NCBI RefSeq assembly: GCF_900115825.1
Contig: NZ_FOXW01000001.1
Coordinates: forward strand, 186,001 to 250,000
DNA from: Desemzia incerta
Lineage (GTDB): Bacteria; Bacillota; Bacilli; Lactobacillales; Carnobacteriaceae
Length of the DNA: 64,000 nt
Direction: 5' to 3'
The notes beneath the pieces are model-generated. The model was not told where the DNA came from. It was given only the letters and a program-made list of their open reading frames with translations, and did no database searches. Below are positions 8,549 to 17,423 of this stretch, piece after piece. Position 1 is the stretch's first letter. Each line of letters opens with the position of its first letter. The translations under genes and the position numbers were made by a program.

Positions 8549-9853
8549 GTGAGAATGGTAGATTTGATTCACAAAAAACAACATCAAAAAGAATTGAGTA
8601 CGGAAGAAATTCAATGGATGATTGAGCAATACACAAACAATGAGATTCCTGATTATCAAATGAGCGCTATGTTGATGGCGATTTATTTTGAAGATATGAC
8701 AGATGCTGAACGTGGTGCATTAACCATGAGTATGGTCAAATCAGGCGACGAGATCGATTTGTCCCAAATTAAAGGAGTAAAAGTAGACAAACATTCCACA
8801 GGTGGAGTGGGTGATACAACAACTTTGATCTTAGCTCCATTAGTAGCCAGTGTTGGCGTACCGATCGCTAAAATGAGCGGTAGAGGATTAGGCCACACAG
8901 GCGGAACAATTGATAAATTAGAAGCCATTCCAGGTTTCCATGTGGAATTGAGCCAAGAAGAATTCGTAAAACAAGTAAATGAACATAAAGTAGCTGTCAT
9001 CGGACAATCTGGGAATTTAACTCCAGCTGATAAAAAATTATATGCTTTAAGAGATGTAACTAGTACAGTAGATTCTATTCCATTGATTGCTAGTTCAATC
9101 ATGAGTAAGAAAATCGCTGCCGGAGCAGATGCCATCGTTTTAGATGTGAAAACTGGTGCCGGAGCATTTATGAAAACTCCTGAAGATGCACGTAATTTAG
9201 CTGATGCAATGGTAAAAATCGGTAACCATGTAGGCCGTAATACAATGGCGGTTATTTCTGATATGAGCCAACCTTTAGGATTTGCTATCGGAAATGCTCT
9301 AGAAGTCCAAGAAGCGATCGATACGTTGAAAGGTCATGGACCAGCTGACGTTGTGGATCTATGTTTGACATTAGGAAGCCAAATGGCTCACCTTGCAGGT
9401 GTTGGTAAAGATCTTGATGAAGCAAGAGACTTGTTAGAAGCTAATTTGCACAATGGAAAAGCTTTAGAAGTTTTCAAAACATTTGTTGCAGCACAAGGCG
9501 GAAATCCTGATGTAGCAGATGATCCAGACTTAATGCCTAAAGCTGCTTATCAAACAGAAGTTTTAGCACATAAAGACGGTTACGTAGCTGAATTAGTGGC
9601 GGATCAACTTGGTGTAGCGTCTATGATGTTAGGTGCCGGACGTGCAACAAAAGAGAGCGAGATTGATCTAGCTGTCGGATTAGTTTTACACAAAAAAGTT
9701 GGGGACAAAGTGTCTAAAGGCGAAGCATTGTTGACTATCCACAGCAACCAACAAGAAATCCCTGATGTAGAAGAAAAAATCTGGGAATGCATCACAATTG
9801 CAGACGAAGCTAAACCATTGCCGTTGATTTACGACATTTTAGCTGGCAAATAA
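8549..9853 (+). CDS. pdp: Pyrimidine-nucleoside phosphorylase
   Basis: The 434-residue cytoplasmic enzyme splits uridine, thymidine or deoxyuridine with phosphate for nucleoside salvage. The family signature is visible as [13 protein letters not shown] and [20 protein letters not shown] (phosphate and base binding), and [12 protein letters not shown] follows in the catalytic domain. The GTG at 8549 gives the family-typical N-terminus MRMVDLI and follows AGGGAGA; the ATG at 8555 is a possible alternative. It stands alone, not in a deo operon, and is followed by a strong two-way terminator. Confidence 0.95.
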   Translation: MRMVDLIHKKQHQKELSTEEIQWMIEQYTNNEIPDYQMSAMLMAIYFEDMTDAERGALTMSMVKSGDEIDLSQIKGVKVDKHSTGGVGDTTTLILAPLVASVGVPIAKMSGRGLGHTGGTIDKLEAIPGFHVELSQEEFVKQVNEHKVAVIGQSGNLTPADKKLYALRDVTSTVDSIPLIASSIMSKKIAAGADAIVLDVKTGAGAFMKTPEDARNLADAMVKIGNHVGRNTMAVISDMSQPLGFAIGNALEVQEAIDTLKGHGPADVVDLCLTLGSQMAHLAGVGKDLDEARDLLEANLHNGKALEVFKTFVAAQGGNPDVADDPDLMPKAAYQTEVLAHKDGYVAELVADQLGVASMMLGAGRATKESEIDLAVGLVLHKKVGDKVSKGEALLTIHSNQQEIPDVEEKIWECITIADEAKPLPLIYDILAGK

Positions 9854-9865
9854 AACAATCAATTA

Positions 9866-9905
9866 AAAACCTTCCACAGTTATGAAAACTGTGGAAGGTT
9901 CTTTC
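9866..9905. terminator. Bidirectional terminator between pdp and the TraX-like gene
   Basis: A perfect 13-bp stem AACCTTCCACAGT / ACTGTGGAAGGTT with a 7-nt loop sits between two convergent genes, with T-rich sequence on the plus side and an A-rich flank serving the minus side. Confidence 0.9.
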
Positions 9906-9915
9906 ATTTTCTCCT

Positions 9916-10515
9916 TCACAGTGAAGCGATCAAATGAATCACTGCCAAGTGAAGCGGGTAGTAGGTATAACCTAAATATTTAGGGAAACGAACTACATGG
10001 GGATAACTATGGAATAGTATCAGCGCTAACGATAGTAGGGCATACATTTGAATAGAGGGGAAAACAGCCAAATGTATCACAAGATAAGCGATGATTCCAA
10101 GAGTACGATCTTTTGAAACCAGCCAATAAATCGCCCATCCTAAAAGAAAACCGTAAATTCCGTATTCCACAAAATAACTGGCAATCAAGCAGGGAATAAA
10201 AAAGCGTTTGTCTTTTATAGATAAAGCTAATAAAGAAAGAGCGAATAAGATATTGATCCTGCCTAAAGTGACAGGGATAGAAATAATTCCAAATACGACC
10301 AATTGAAAAAGGTACTTTTTAAAGTTCCGTGTTCTTTGGGTCCCAAGGACAGTTGTGTATAAAAATAGTGGAAAAGAAATTCTGCCGATGATTCGAAGAA
10401 TAATATATTGAGGAAAGAGATATGCCCCTATATGATCGATCGTCATGGTCAAAATCGCCAGCCATTTGATAAAATTGGTTTTTTCGTCATATGTTTTTTG
10501 TGGATAAGTTTCCAT
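9916..10515 (-). CDS. TraX family membrane protein
   Basis: The 199-residue protein begins with a short cytoplasmic segment and then KWLAILTMTIDHIGAYLFP, the typical TraX start, followed by RIIGRISFPLF. It has about six transmembrane helices. TraX proteins acetylate pilin on conjugative plasmids, but chromosomal Firmicutes homologues have no shown substrate and no pilin or transfer gene lies nearby. A GGAGCG element precedes the ATG. Confidence 0.88.
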   Translation of the reverse strand: METYPQKTYDEKTNFIKWLAILTMTIDHIGAYLFPQYIILRIIGRISFPLFLYTTVLGTQRTRNFKKYLFQLVVFGIISIPVTLGRINILFALSLLALSIKDKRFFIPCLIASYFVEYGIYGFLLGWAIYWLVSKDRTLGIIAYLVIHLAVFPSIQMYALLSLALILFHSYPHVVRFPKYLGYTYYPLHLAVIHLIASL

Positions 10516-10686
10516 TGCTTCGCTCCTTTTTGATGAAATGGATTGTCCCCATAGCTTTGTGGATAAAACCAGAAATAAGCAACTAAGGACTTTTCCCTAT
10601 TATACTAGAGAAAACCATTTTCTTTAACTGAAAGAGGAGTCTGTTATGCTATAATAATTCTTAATCTTTATAAGCGGGGTGAAGGA

Positions 10687-11406
10687 GTGGAAAAAGAAGT
10701 TTGGTCAAAAGGTTTTAAAGTCGTTTTTCCGGTCATGTTGAGTTATGTTCCGTTGGGAATGGCTTGCGGGATGCTGCTGTATGAAGCAGGAATAAGTGTC
10801 TTTGGAATTGGTTTGATGAGTATTTTGGTTTTTGCTGGAGCAGGCCAATTTATGGCTGCATCTATGCTGACTGCAGGAGCAACTGTGCCATCAATTATCA
10901 TCATGACGTTCTTTCTAAATTTACGGCATTTATTGATGAGTTCTAGTATAGCGCCATTTTTCAAAAAGAAATCTATGCCTTTTTTGATGTTGTACAGTCA
11001 TACATTGGCAGATGAATCGTATGCATTGAACTACACTCAATTCAGAACAGACAAAGAATGGACTCCAGATAGCGCGTTGACGACGAATTTGTTAGCTTAC
11101 TCTAGCTGGGTATTTAGTACGATTCTTGGCGGATACATAGGCAGTGCATTTGCCTTCAATGCGACGATCATGAATTACGTATTGATCGCCATGTTTATTT
11201 GCATGTTGGTGAGTCAATTCGTATCACGCATCTTTGTTATTGTAGGATTGGTAGCGGGGATTTTATCGGTTCTATTGATGGTATTGCTGAATCACAATAT
11301 TGCTTTAGTGATCGCAGCGGTCATTGCCTCATTCGTAGGGTATCTATTAGATGAGCGAAGAGAAAAGAAACAAGCAGCGGAAGGAGAATCGGTTCAAAAT
11401 GAATAG
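10687..11406 (+). CDS. azlC: AzlC-family branched-chain amino acid exporter, large subunit
   Basis: The 239-residue membrane protein has the AzlC core SYVPLGMACGMLLYEAG, FAGAGQFMAASML and FFLNLRHLLMSSSIAPFFK. With AzlD it exports branched-chain amino acids or related compounds. The start is GTG at 10687 after GGGGTGAAGGA. An extended -10 (TGCTATAAT, 10647-10655) lies upstream. The stop overlaps azlD by 8 nt. The tail after the last helix is short and charged. Confidence 0.93.
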   Translation: MEKEVWSKGFKVVFPVMLSYVPLGMACGMLLYEAGISVFGIGLMSILVFAGAGQFMAASMLTAGATVPSIIIMTFFLNLRHLLMSSSIAPFFKKKSMPFLMLYSHTLADESYALNYTQFRTDKEWTPDSALTTNLLAYSSWVFSTILGGYIGSAFAFNATIMNYVLIAMFICMLVSQFVSRIFVIVGLVAGILSVLLMVLLNHNIALVIAAVIASFVGYLLDERREKKQAAEGESVQNE

Positions 11407-11728
11407 TAGCATAGTGATATTGATTTTAGGAATGGCTGTGGTGACTTATTTGCCGAGATTTGTACCGATGTTGGTACTGAGCAACCGAAAAGTTCCTGAA
11501 AAGCTTGTCAAATGGATGTCTTTTATTCCAGTATCTATTTTTTCAGCGTTGGTGTTTTCAGATGTCTTTTTTTGGAACAGTGAAGTGAATGTGCATCCAC
11601 TGGAAAATGTGAAGTTGCTGCCGACCTTTCTGGTTTTTTACATAGCTTATAAAACACAAAATTTATTGTGGTCAATGGCATTTGGGATTTTAGGAATCAG
11701 TGTAATGGTTTTATTTACAAGTATATAG
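11399..11728 (+). CDS. azlD: AzlD-family exporter small subunit
   Basis: The 109-residue four-helix membrane protein contains the AzlD signature TYLPRFVPMLVLSNRKVPE and partners AzlC. ATG 11399 follows AAGGAGAA and overlaps the end of azlC, indicating translational coupling. A longer frame from 11351 would place 16 charged residues before the first helix and is unlikely. Confidence 0.92.
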   Translation: MNSSIVILILGMAVVTYLPRFVPMLVLSNRKVPEKLVKWMSFIPVSIFSALVFSDVFFWNSEVNVHPLENVKLLPTFLVFYIAYKTQNLLWSMAFGILGISVMVLFTSI

Positions 11729-11740
11729 ATAGCTGCAAAC

Positions 11741-11776
11741 AAAGAGGACCTGTAATCATAGACAGGTTCTCTTTAT
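11741..11776. terminator. Bidirectional terminator between azlD and a convergent gene
   Basis: Arms AAAGAGGACCTGT / ACAGGTTCTCTTT pair over 13 bp with one wobble and an 8-nt loop, between convergent genes. Confidence 0.85.
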
Positions 11777-11782
11777 TGATAT

Positions 11783-12130
11783 TTATAGTTCTAAGTAGTG
11801 GTATAAGCGTTTCTTGAAGAAGAAATAAGGAAGTAGCCAGAAAATAATGGATACTAAAAAATATTTTAAAAGAAAGTTATCAGAAGGCCATAGGAGGAAA
11901 GCGAAACCAATGATGTCTATAACTTCGCTAACGATAACTAACTGAGTGATTTTTAAACGAGTTGATTCCGTTACATAATCTGTGTTTATGGATTCGGCAG
12001 GGAAAAAAGACAGGTGTCGAACGAAACGAGAAGAATAGTCTCCTTTACGGACTTTTAAGATAGTTATGATTCGAAGTGAAAGAAACAGTATACACAAAAT
12101 AATCGTGAAAATGACTAAATAAAAATTCAT
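11783..12130 (-). CDS. Membrane protein of unknown function
   Basis: I do not recognise this 115-residue protein. It has an N-terminal helix, a basic stretch with ESTRLKITQ, and two further hydrophobic segments (about 68-84 and 88-104), ending in a basic tail. It has an AGAGGGA ribosome binding site, its own direction and a shared terminator, so it is probably a real gene. Confidence 0.7.
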   Translation of the reverse strand: MNFYLVIFTIILCILFLSLRIITILKVRKGDYSSRFVRHLSFFPAESINTDYVTESTRLKITQLVIVSEVIDIIGFAFLLWPSDNFLLKYFLVSIIFWLLPYFFFKKRLYHYLEL

Positions 12131-12313
12131 AGAATCCCTCTATTCTCAGGTATGATGAACATTTCTGTCGAGTCAATCATACCATAATAGATATTGAAAT
12201 AAATCGGTTACAAATAAAAAAACTACAAACATTAATAAGAAAAAAAGCAGAAAAAGGTATGGAACTCGAATCGTGTTATAATAAGCACAGTAATAAATAT
12301 GGAGGCTTTTAGA

Positions 12314-12847
12314 ATGACAAATCAATCTCGAGAAGTAAAAAAATGCTGGGAATCAAAAGTGGTACAGACGCACCGTGTCTTTCCTGGTGACGTAAATTCC
12401 CATCGGACGTTATTTGGAGGGAGATTAATGAGCTATATTGATGATACAGCATCGATTTCTGCTTCTCGTCACAGTCGCAGCGATGTGGTTACGGCATCAA
12501 TGGACACACTGGATTTTTTACATCCCATCCATGAAAACCATTCTGTTTGTATCGAAAGCTATGTAACAGGTGCAGGAAACACTTCCATGGAAGTGTTCTG
12601 TAAGATAATGGGAGAAGAACTATCCTCTGGTGAGCGGTATTTGGCAGCGACAAGTTTTATTACTTTTGTGGCCGTATCGAAAGTTCCAGGCGAAAAACGA
12701 ATGGTTCCCTTAGTAGTTCCGACAAGTAAAGAAGAACAGTTTATCTGCAGTGGGTATGAAAGCCGAAAAGCTAAACGCATGTCCAGCCGCTCATTTCACG
12801 AAGAATTTGCCAAGACAATTGAAAATAAATTACCATGGTCAGAATAA
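12314..12847 (+). CDS. Hotdog-fold acyl-CoA thioesterase (YkhA-like)
   Basis: The 177-residue protein has the acyl-CoA hydrolase hotdog motif HRTLFGGRLMSYIDDTASISA with the helix and catalytic acidic residues, followed by DTLDFLHPI. It hydrolyses acyl-CoA in the cytoplasm; chain preference is unknown. ATG 12314 is preceded by GGAGG with 8-nt spacing; the ATG at 12299 lies before that site and is rejected. An extended -10 (TGTTATAAT, 12274-12282) supports a separate promoter. Confidence 0.9.
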   Translation: MTNQSREVKKCWESKVVQTHRVFPGDVNSHRTLFGGRLMSYIDDTASISASRHSRSDVVTASMDTLDFLHPIHENHSVCIESYVTGAGNTSMEVFCKIMGEELSSGERYLAATSFITFVAVSKVPGEKRMVPLVVPTSKEEQFICSGYESRKAKRMSSRSFHEEFAKTIENKLPWSE

Positions 12848-12854
12848 AATAAAC

Positions 12855-12888
12855 GAAGCCCTTTGCGGATGATTCCGTGGAGGGCTTT
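12855..12888. terminator. Bidirectional terminator
   Basis: Stem AAGCCCTTTGCGGA / TCCGTGGAGGGCTT with a 4-nt loop, one mismatch and wobbles, lies between the convergent thioesterase and reductase genes. Confidence 0.8.
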
Positions 12889-12892
12889 ACCT

Positions 12893-13888
12893 TTATTTTA
12901 CTTTAACCAATGTGCGTCCAGTCATTTTTCCAGCAAGAATCTTTTCAAATGCACTCGGTAATTCTAAAAGAGTCACTTCTTGATCGATCAGTCGTTCTAG
13001 ATCACCAGGTTTCCATTCAGAACTCAACAATTCCCACAAACGACGTCGAAGGTCTAATGGACAGTTAACAGAATCTACTCCAATCAAACGGATGCCGCGT
13101 AAAATAAACGGCAAAACAGTAGAATCGAATTTGATACCGCCAGCGTTACCGCTCAAAGCGATAGCACCAAAGCTCTTGATTTGAGCAAATAAGTGAGGCA
13201 GTTGTTCTCCGCCTACAGGATCCACCACGCCTGACCAACGCTGTTTAGCCAAAGGTTTTAAAGGATCCAAGCGAACTTCATCAGGATGCAAAATGGTGTC
13301 TGCTCCTAGATCAGTTAAATAAGCTGTAGAAGTCTCTTTCTTGCGGCTCACGGCCTCGATGGTGTAGTTCAAGTTTCTCAAAATCGCTATCGCGAAACTG
13401 CCTACGCCTCCCGTTGCGCCTTGAACCAATACAGGTCCTTTTTCTGGAAACATTCCCGATTCTTCCAAATAATACACCGATTGAGCCGCAGTAAAACCAG
13501 CCGTACCTATGATCATTGCTTCCTTCAACGATAGCCCTTCCGGCAGAGACACTACCCATTCGCTCGGGACGCGTGCGTATTCACTAAAGCCGCCAGAATG
13601 GTTGACACCCAAGTTGTAACCTGTTACCAAAACTTCGTCTCCAGGATTAAAATCAGATGACTCTGAAGAAACCACCACTCCGCTCAAATCAATTCCTAAA
13701 ACCATCGGATAGTTGCGAATAACGCCAGTACCGGCTTTAGAAGCTAGAGCATCTTTGTAGTTCACACATGAATAATGCACTTCGATGACGACATCTCCTT
13801 GAGACAAGTCATCTATTCCAATAGAACGCAATTCTGTGTAAACCTCTGAATCTTTTGAATCCACAATTAAACTCTTAAAGTTTTGCAT
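12893..13888 (-). CDS. NADPH-dependent quinone oxidoreductase, YhdH/YhfP (acrylyl-CoA reductase) type
   Basis: The 331-residue medium-chain dehydrogenase/reductase lacks zinc ligands. It has the N-terminal GroES-like domain (VNYKDALASKAGTGVIRNYP, PMVLGIDLSGVV) and the Rossmann motif VQGATGGVGSFAIAIL near residue 160. This subfamily includes AcuI/YhdH, which reduces acrylyl-CoA, and YhfP. It is monocistronic, with AGAGGAAAA before the ATG. The subfamily is clear; the in vivo substrate is not. Confidence 0.9.
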   Translation of the reverse strand: MQNFKSLIVDSKDSEVYTELRSIGIDDLSQGDVVIEVHYSCVNYKDALASKAGTGVIRNYPMVLGIDLSGVVVSSESSDFNPGDEVLVTGYNLGVNHSGGFSEYARVPSEWVVSLPEGLSLKEAMIIGTAGFTAAQSVYYLEESGMFPEKGPVLVQGATGGVGSFAIAILRNLNYTIEAVSRKKETSTAYLTDLGADTILHPDEVRLDPLKPLAKQRWSGVVDPVGGEQLPHLFAQIKSFGAIALSGNAGGIKFDSTVLPFILRGIRLIGVDSVNCPLDLRRRLWELLSSEWKPGDLERLIDQEVTLLELPSAFEKILAGKMTGRTLVKVK

Positions 13889-14080
13889 ACATTTTCCTCT
13901 TTTCGATTTAGTGATAAATGATTAATATATAGTGTAAAAACCAATTTGTAAGCGGTACAATTATATACTATATCATAGAGGAGTCAATTTGATAAGAAAA
14001 TAGTATAATTATTCAAGATATGCAGAAAGCTGGTTATGAAAAGATAGAGGAGAGAGCGTAGATTGACGGATGAACATCTC

Positions 14081-14125
14081 CTATTAGTCAAGTGAACGTT
14101 CAATTTGTATTCACTTGATTAATAG
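14081..14125. repeat. 16-bp inverted repeat in intergenic region
   Basis: CTATTAGTCAAGTGAA at 14081-14096 and TTCACTTGATTAATAG at 14110-14125 are inverted copies with one mismatch and a 13-nt spacer. It has no T tract, so it is not an obvious terminator. The 318-nt gap around it holds no gene, only this repeat and the fni terminator. Confidence 0.6.
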
Positions 14126-14154
14126 CGCCTAATTCTCATACCTTTAGATACACA

Positions 14155-14200
14155 AAAAGGTGAGACCACTCAAAAATTCGAGTAGTCTCACCTTTTTTAA
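14155..14200 (-). terminator. Terminator of the mevalonate operon
   Basis: Read on the minus strand, AAAAAGGTGAGACTACTCGA pairs with TTGAGTGGTCTCACCTTTTT, a long stem ending in a T run just after the fni stop. Confidence 0.9.
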
Positions 14201-14206
14201 CTAAAA

Positions 14207-15277
14207 TTACGATCTCAGTTGGTTTCTGCGTGCGTAAGAGCGGTAATCGATGCCTCTAGCCTCGCACCAGTCTTTTACAGCTCCAGAAATGATCACGTCG
14301 GCATATTGCAGCTCAGCAATCGTTTCGGCTCCTAGTAAAGTCATGATTGCAACAATGTGTTCTTTCAATTGTTCAATCTCAACAATCGTTTCTTCTACGC
14401 CGTTTTTCAATACGGAATGTAAGAAATGACCAGAAACACCCACTGCTCGCGCGCCAAGTGACAGACTTTTCACGATATCCATTGAAGTACGGATACCTCC
14501 AGAAGCCAAGATTTCTGACGAGTGGATAAAAGATTGAGCTTCTAGAAGAGAGATCGCAGTAGACTGACCCCAACCTTCTAAAAAGTCCAATTTATTTTCT
14601 TTGCGTCGGTAGTTTTCGATTTGAGCAAAATTTGTTCCGCCCATACCGCTGACATCAATGGTTTTGACACCGATGGAAGTCAGTTGCTGAATCGTTTCAT
14701 GACTCATTCCGAAGCCAACTTCTTTCACAATGACAGGTACATCAACACCATTCACGATGCGTTCTAATTCAGACATCCACGTTGAAAAATCCCGGTCACC
14801 TTCTGGCATGACGATTTCTTGAGGGGTATTCAAATGGATCTGCAATCCGTCTGCTTGGATCAGATCGATTGCTTTTTTAGCATTTTCCAGCGTTTGTCCG
14901 CCGCCTAAGTTGGCTAAGACAAGACCAGTCGGATTCGTTTCACGAATGATCGTAAAGCTGTCGGCTACAGAAGGATCTTTCAATCCAGCACTCAATGAAC
15001 CGGATGCCATCAACATACCCGTTTCTCTAGCAACAGTGGCCAGTTTTTCGTTCACTTTTTTAGTCCACGTGCTGCCGCCAGTGATGGCATTGATATAAAT
15101 CGGCTGATTCATAGATAGTCCAGCAAAAGAAGTAGAAATGTCGATTTTTTGCGTACCTGTTTCAGGCAATGAATGATGAACGAAACGAAGGTGGTCAAAG
15201 TCTGTTTGGTGCGTATCTTGATAAAAATGTTCGGCCAACGAAACATGTTCGTTCTTCCTATTGTTTTTTTTCTCCAT
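14207..15277 (-). CDS. fni: Type 2 isopentenyl-diphosphate delta-isomerase
   Basis: This FMN- and NADPH-dependent enzyme isomerises IPP and DMAPP, completing the mevalonate route. The 356-residue TIM-barrel protein shows INAITGGS near residue 60, MASGSLSAGLKDP, LANLGGGQT, the glutamine-containing LQIHLNTPQE, VIVKEVGFGMS and SGGIRTSMD with the phosphate-binding loop GARAVG. It is the last gene of the minus-strand mevalonate operon, 35 nt after mvaK2, with AGGAGGA upstream of the ATG. Confidence 0.96.
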   Translation of the reverse strand: MEKKNNRKNEHVSLAEHFYQDTHQTDFDHLRFVHHSLPETGTQKIDISTSFAGLSMNQPIYINAITGGSTWTKKVNEKLATVARETGMLMASGSLSAGLKDPSVADSFTIIRETNPTGLVLANLGGGQTLENAKKAIDLIQADGLQIHLNTPQEIVMPEGDRDFSTWMSELERIVNGVDVPVIVKEVGFGMSHETIQQLTSIGVKTIDVSGMGGTNFAQIENYRRKENKLDFLEGWGQSTAISLLEAQSFIHSSEILASGGIRTSMDIVKSLSLGARAVGVSGHFLHSVLKNGVEETIVEIEQLKEHIVAIMTLLGAETIAELQYADVIISGAVKDWCEARGIDYRSYARRNQLRS

Positions 15278-15312
15278 AATAATCCTCCTGCTGGATAAGT
15301 GTAACCCGATAA

Positions 15313-16389
15313 TTAATTATTTTTTACGTAAACATGCAAGGGCAAGTTGGTGATGCCTTGTTCTTCCCACGCTGTGATCAAAGATAATACGCCGTCTTTG
15401 CGGTCAAATATCACGATACCGCAATCTCCGCCGCCAGCTCCTGATGATTTAGCAGCTCCATTAAAGTCCTCTGCTAACTTGCATAAATGAGTTAATGCGG
15501 GCGTTTCGATCACGACTCCGGTTGTTTGACTCATTTTTTTCAACAGCACTCGGCTGTGACGTATTTCTTCTTGAATTTTTTTGATATCGCCTTGTTCAAA
15601 TCCGCGAATCATCTCTTGTACACACGCTGAACTAGCAGCTAGGAATTCATCATAAGCTAAAGCATCTTGTGTTCGTTTGCTGGTTACTTCATCAACTAAA
15701 TGAGAAGTAGAAGCGGGAGAACCCGTCCAACCAATCAATAAACGCATTTCTGCTGGGGGAGTGAGCTGTTTGAAAGACAAGTGAGGCCACTCCAACTCGA
15801 TGACTTCTCGTACAGATAAGTCTTGCTGCTGTTGCAGTACCCATTTGCGATCAAATGTCGTAAATGCCAGCCAGCCGCCGAATACACTCGCCGCTACATC
15901 GCCGCAAGAACCATTGCTCTTAACGGACAAATGAGCTAAAGCCGCCAATTTGAAAATCGTTTCATTGGATTCATTTTGCAGACCGTAAAAACGCAGCACG
16001 CCTTTAACAGTAGCTACAGTTACAGCAGCACTGGATCCTAAACCATATTTTCGTCCATTGGAGCTGTCTAATTCGCTGTCGACAGATAAGTGGTAGAAAG
16101 ATAGTTCTTTACCAAATGATTTTACGTAGCTTTCCGTCACTTCGATAGCCGCCAGAATATAATGGAACGGGTTTTCTCGCTTATCCAAGACTAAACGGTC
16201 GTTTTCTCGTTTCCATGTGACCGGCAAGTTTCCGTATTGTGTAGACTGAATGGTCCCCATATCCGTCGTTCGCTCAAGGGAAACCGTGATGAATTGATCA
16301 ACAGCCACTAAAATAGCTGGATGACCAGGTTCTACCACAGCGTATTCCCCTGCGATATATAATTTTCCGGGTGCAGAAGCACTAATCAT
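15313..16389 (-). CDS. mvaK2: Phosphomevalonate kinase
   Basis: This GHMP kinase phosphorylates mevalonate 5-phosphate to the diphosphate. Motif 1 is SAPGKLYIAGEYAVVEPGHP at the N-terminus, the ATP loop is YGLGSSAAVTVATVKG near residue 120, and motif 3 is AKSSGAGGGDCGIV near the C-terminus. The ATG at 16389 (358 residues) has AAGGAG at 8-nt spacing; the GTG at 16398 sits directly on that site and is unlikely. It lies between mvaD and fni. Confidence 0.96.
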   Translation of the reverse strand: MISASAPGKLYIAGEYAVVEPGHPAILVAVDQFITVSLERTTDMGTIQSTQYGNLPVTWKRENDRLVLDKRENPFHYILAAIEVTESYVKSFGKELSFYHLSVDSELDSSNGRKYGLGSSAAVTVATVKGVLRFYGLQNESNETIFKLAALAHLSVKSNGSCGDVAASVFGGWLAFTTFDRKWVLQQQQDLSVREVIELEWPHLSFKQLTPPAEMRLLIGWTGSPASTSHLVDEVTSKRTQDALAYDEFLAASSACVQEMIRGFEQGDIKKIQEEIRHSRVLLKKMSQTTGVVIETPALTHLCKLAEDFNGAAKSSGAGGGDCGIVIFDRKDGVLSLITAWEEQGITNLPLHVYVKNN

Positions 16390-16445
16390 GTATGACACTC
16401 CTTAAAAATGTTTTCAGAAATAAGAAACAATGCTGCTTTAATGTT

Positions 16446-17423
16446 TTAAATGCTGATTTCTTCTAAATCTTTTCCAGGTCCAGAAATCACGATTTGTTCT
16501 GGGTTGAACGTTTGTACTAAGTAGTCTTTGATTTTTTGACTATCAGACAAGCGGCACAGAACTTTGACGTTCGGACCCGCATCCATCGTAAAGTAACATG
16601 GAATACCCGATTGACGCAAATTTCTGACAGCTTGCATGGCGCGAACGCTGTCCGGTTCCCAGTAAGATAGGGGAGGATTAGCCCCCAGCATAGTCGCATG
16701 CATTTTCATACCGTTGCTTTCAGTGATCATGCCGACTTGTTCAAAGTCTTTTGCTAATATAGCCTCTTTGATGTTCGCTAAGTCGACCGATGTGGATTCC
16801 AACCAGCTCGGGTAGAAAGGAGAAGTAGCAACAGTATTTTTCATGCCTTCACGACTGGAAATGGATTTTTGCTTGTCATTGACGATAATCGTTACCATAC
16901 CGATGTCCCATGAAGCTTCATCGATCTTGATGGCACGAGAGTCTTCATTATTCGTCCCTTTTTCCCACTCTACGAATCCGCCGAACATACTGCGCGTTGC
17001 AGATCCTGAACCGCGTCTAGCATAAGTAGATAAAGTCGTTTTGTCCAAATTCAAACCGCTTGCTAAATTAGCAGCTCCAGCTAAAGCAGCCATCCCGGAA
17101 GCAGAAGAAGCTAATCCTGCAGCAGTAGGAACAAAGTTGGTGCTTTTAACGACAGCAGCTGAAGTAATCCCAGCTTCTTGACGGAACAAATCTAAAAAAC
17201 GGCTCACTTTTTGTGTAGCTTTAGCGTCTTGCAATGCATCATTTAAATAGAAAACATCGCCTTCAGTAGAGTCTTCAAAGGACACAGACGTTTCGGTGTA
17301 GAAAGAGTCTAGTGTCAAAGAAAGACTGCTGTTCATCGGCAAGAAGAGTTTTTCATCTCGTTTGCCCCAGTATTTTATCAAAGCAATATTTGTATATGCG
17401 CGTACTTTTTTTTCGTTACTCAA
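16446..17423 (-). CDS. mvaD: Diphosphomevalonate decarboxylase
   Basis: The enzyme makes isopentenyl diphosphate from mevalonate diphosphate with ATP. YTNIALIKYWGKRDEKLFLP opens the protein, LASSASGMAALAGAANLASG carries the phosphate loop, and YFTMDAGPNVKVLC follows near the C-terminus. I chose the TTG at 17423 (325 residues) because GGGGGA lies 8 nt before it; the ATG at 17432 would abut that site. Either start overlaps the end of mvaK1 (by 8 or 17 nt), so translation is coupled. Confidence 0.95.
   Translation of the reverse strand: MSNEKKVRAYTNIALIKYWGKRDEKLFLPMNSSLSLTLDSFYTETSVSFEDSTEGDVFYLNDALQDAKATQKVSRFLDLFRQEAGITSAAVVKSTNFVPTAAGLASSASGMAALAGAANLASGLNLDKTTLSTYARRGSGSATRSMFGGFVEWEKGTNNEDSRAIKIDEASWDIGMVTIIVNDKQKSISSREGMKNTVATSPFYPSWLESTSVDLANIKEAILAKDFEQVGMITESNGMKMHATMLGANPPLSYWEPDSVRAMQAVRNLRQSGIPCYFTMDAGPNVKVLCRLSDSQKIKDYLVQTFNPEQIVISGPGKDLEEISI

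Noticed and set aside
9916-10515. TraX-like gene as a sign of a conjugative element
   Set aside because: No relaxase, pilin or transfer genes are present nearby; chromosomal TraX homologues are common in Firmicutes.
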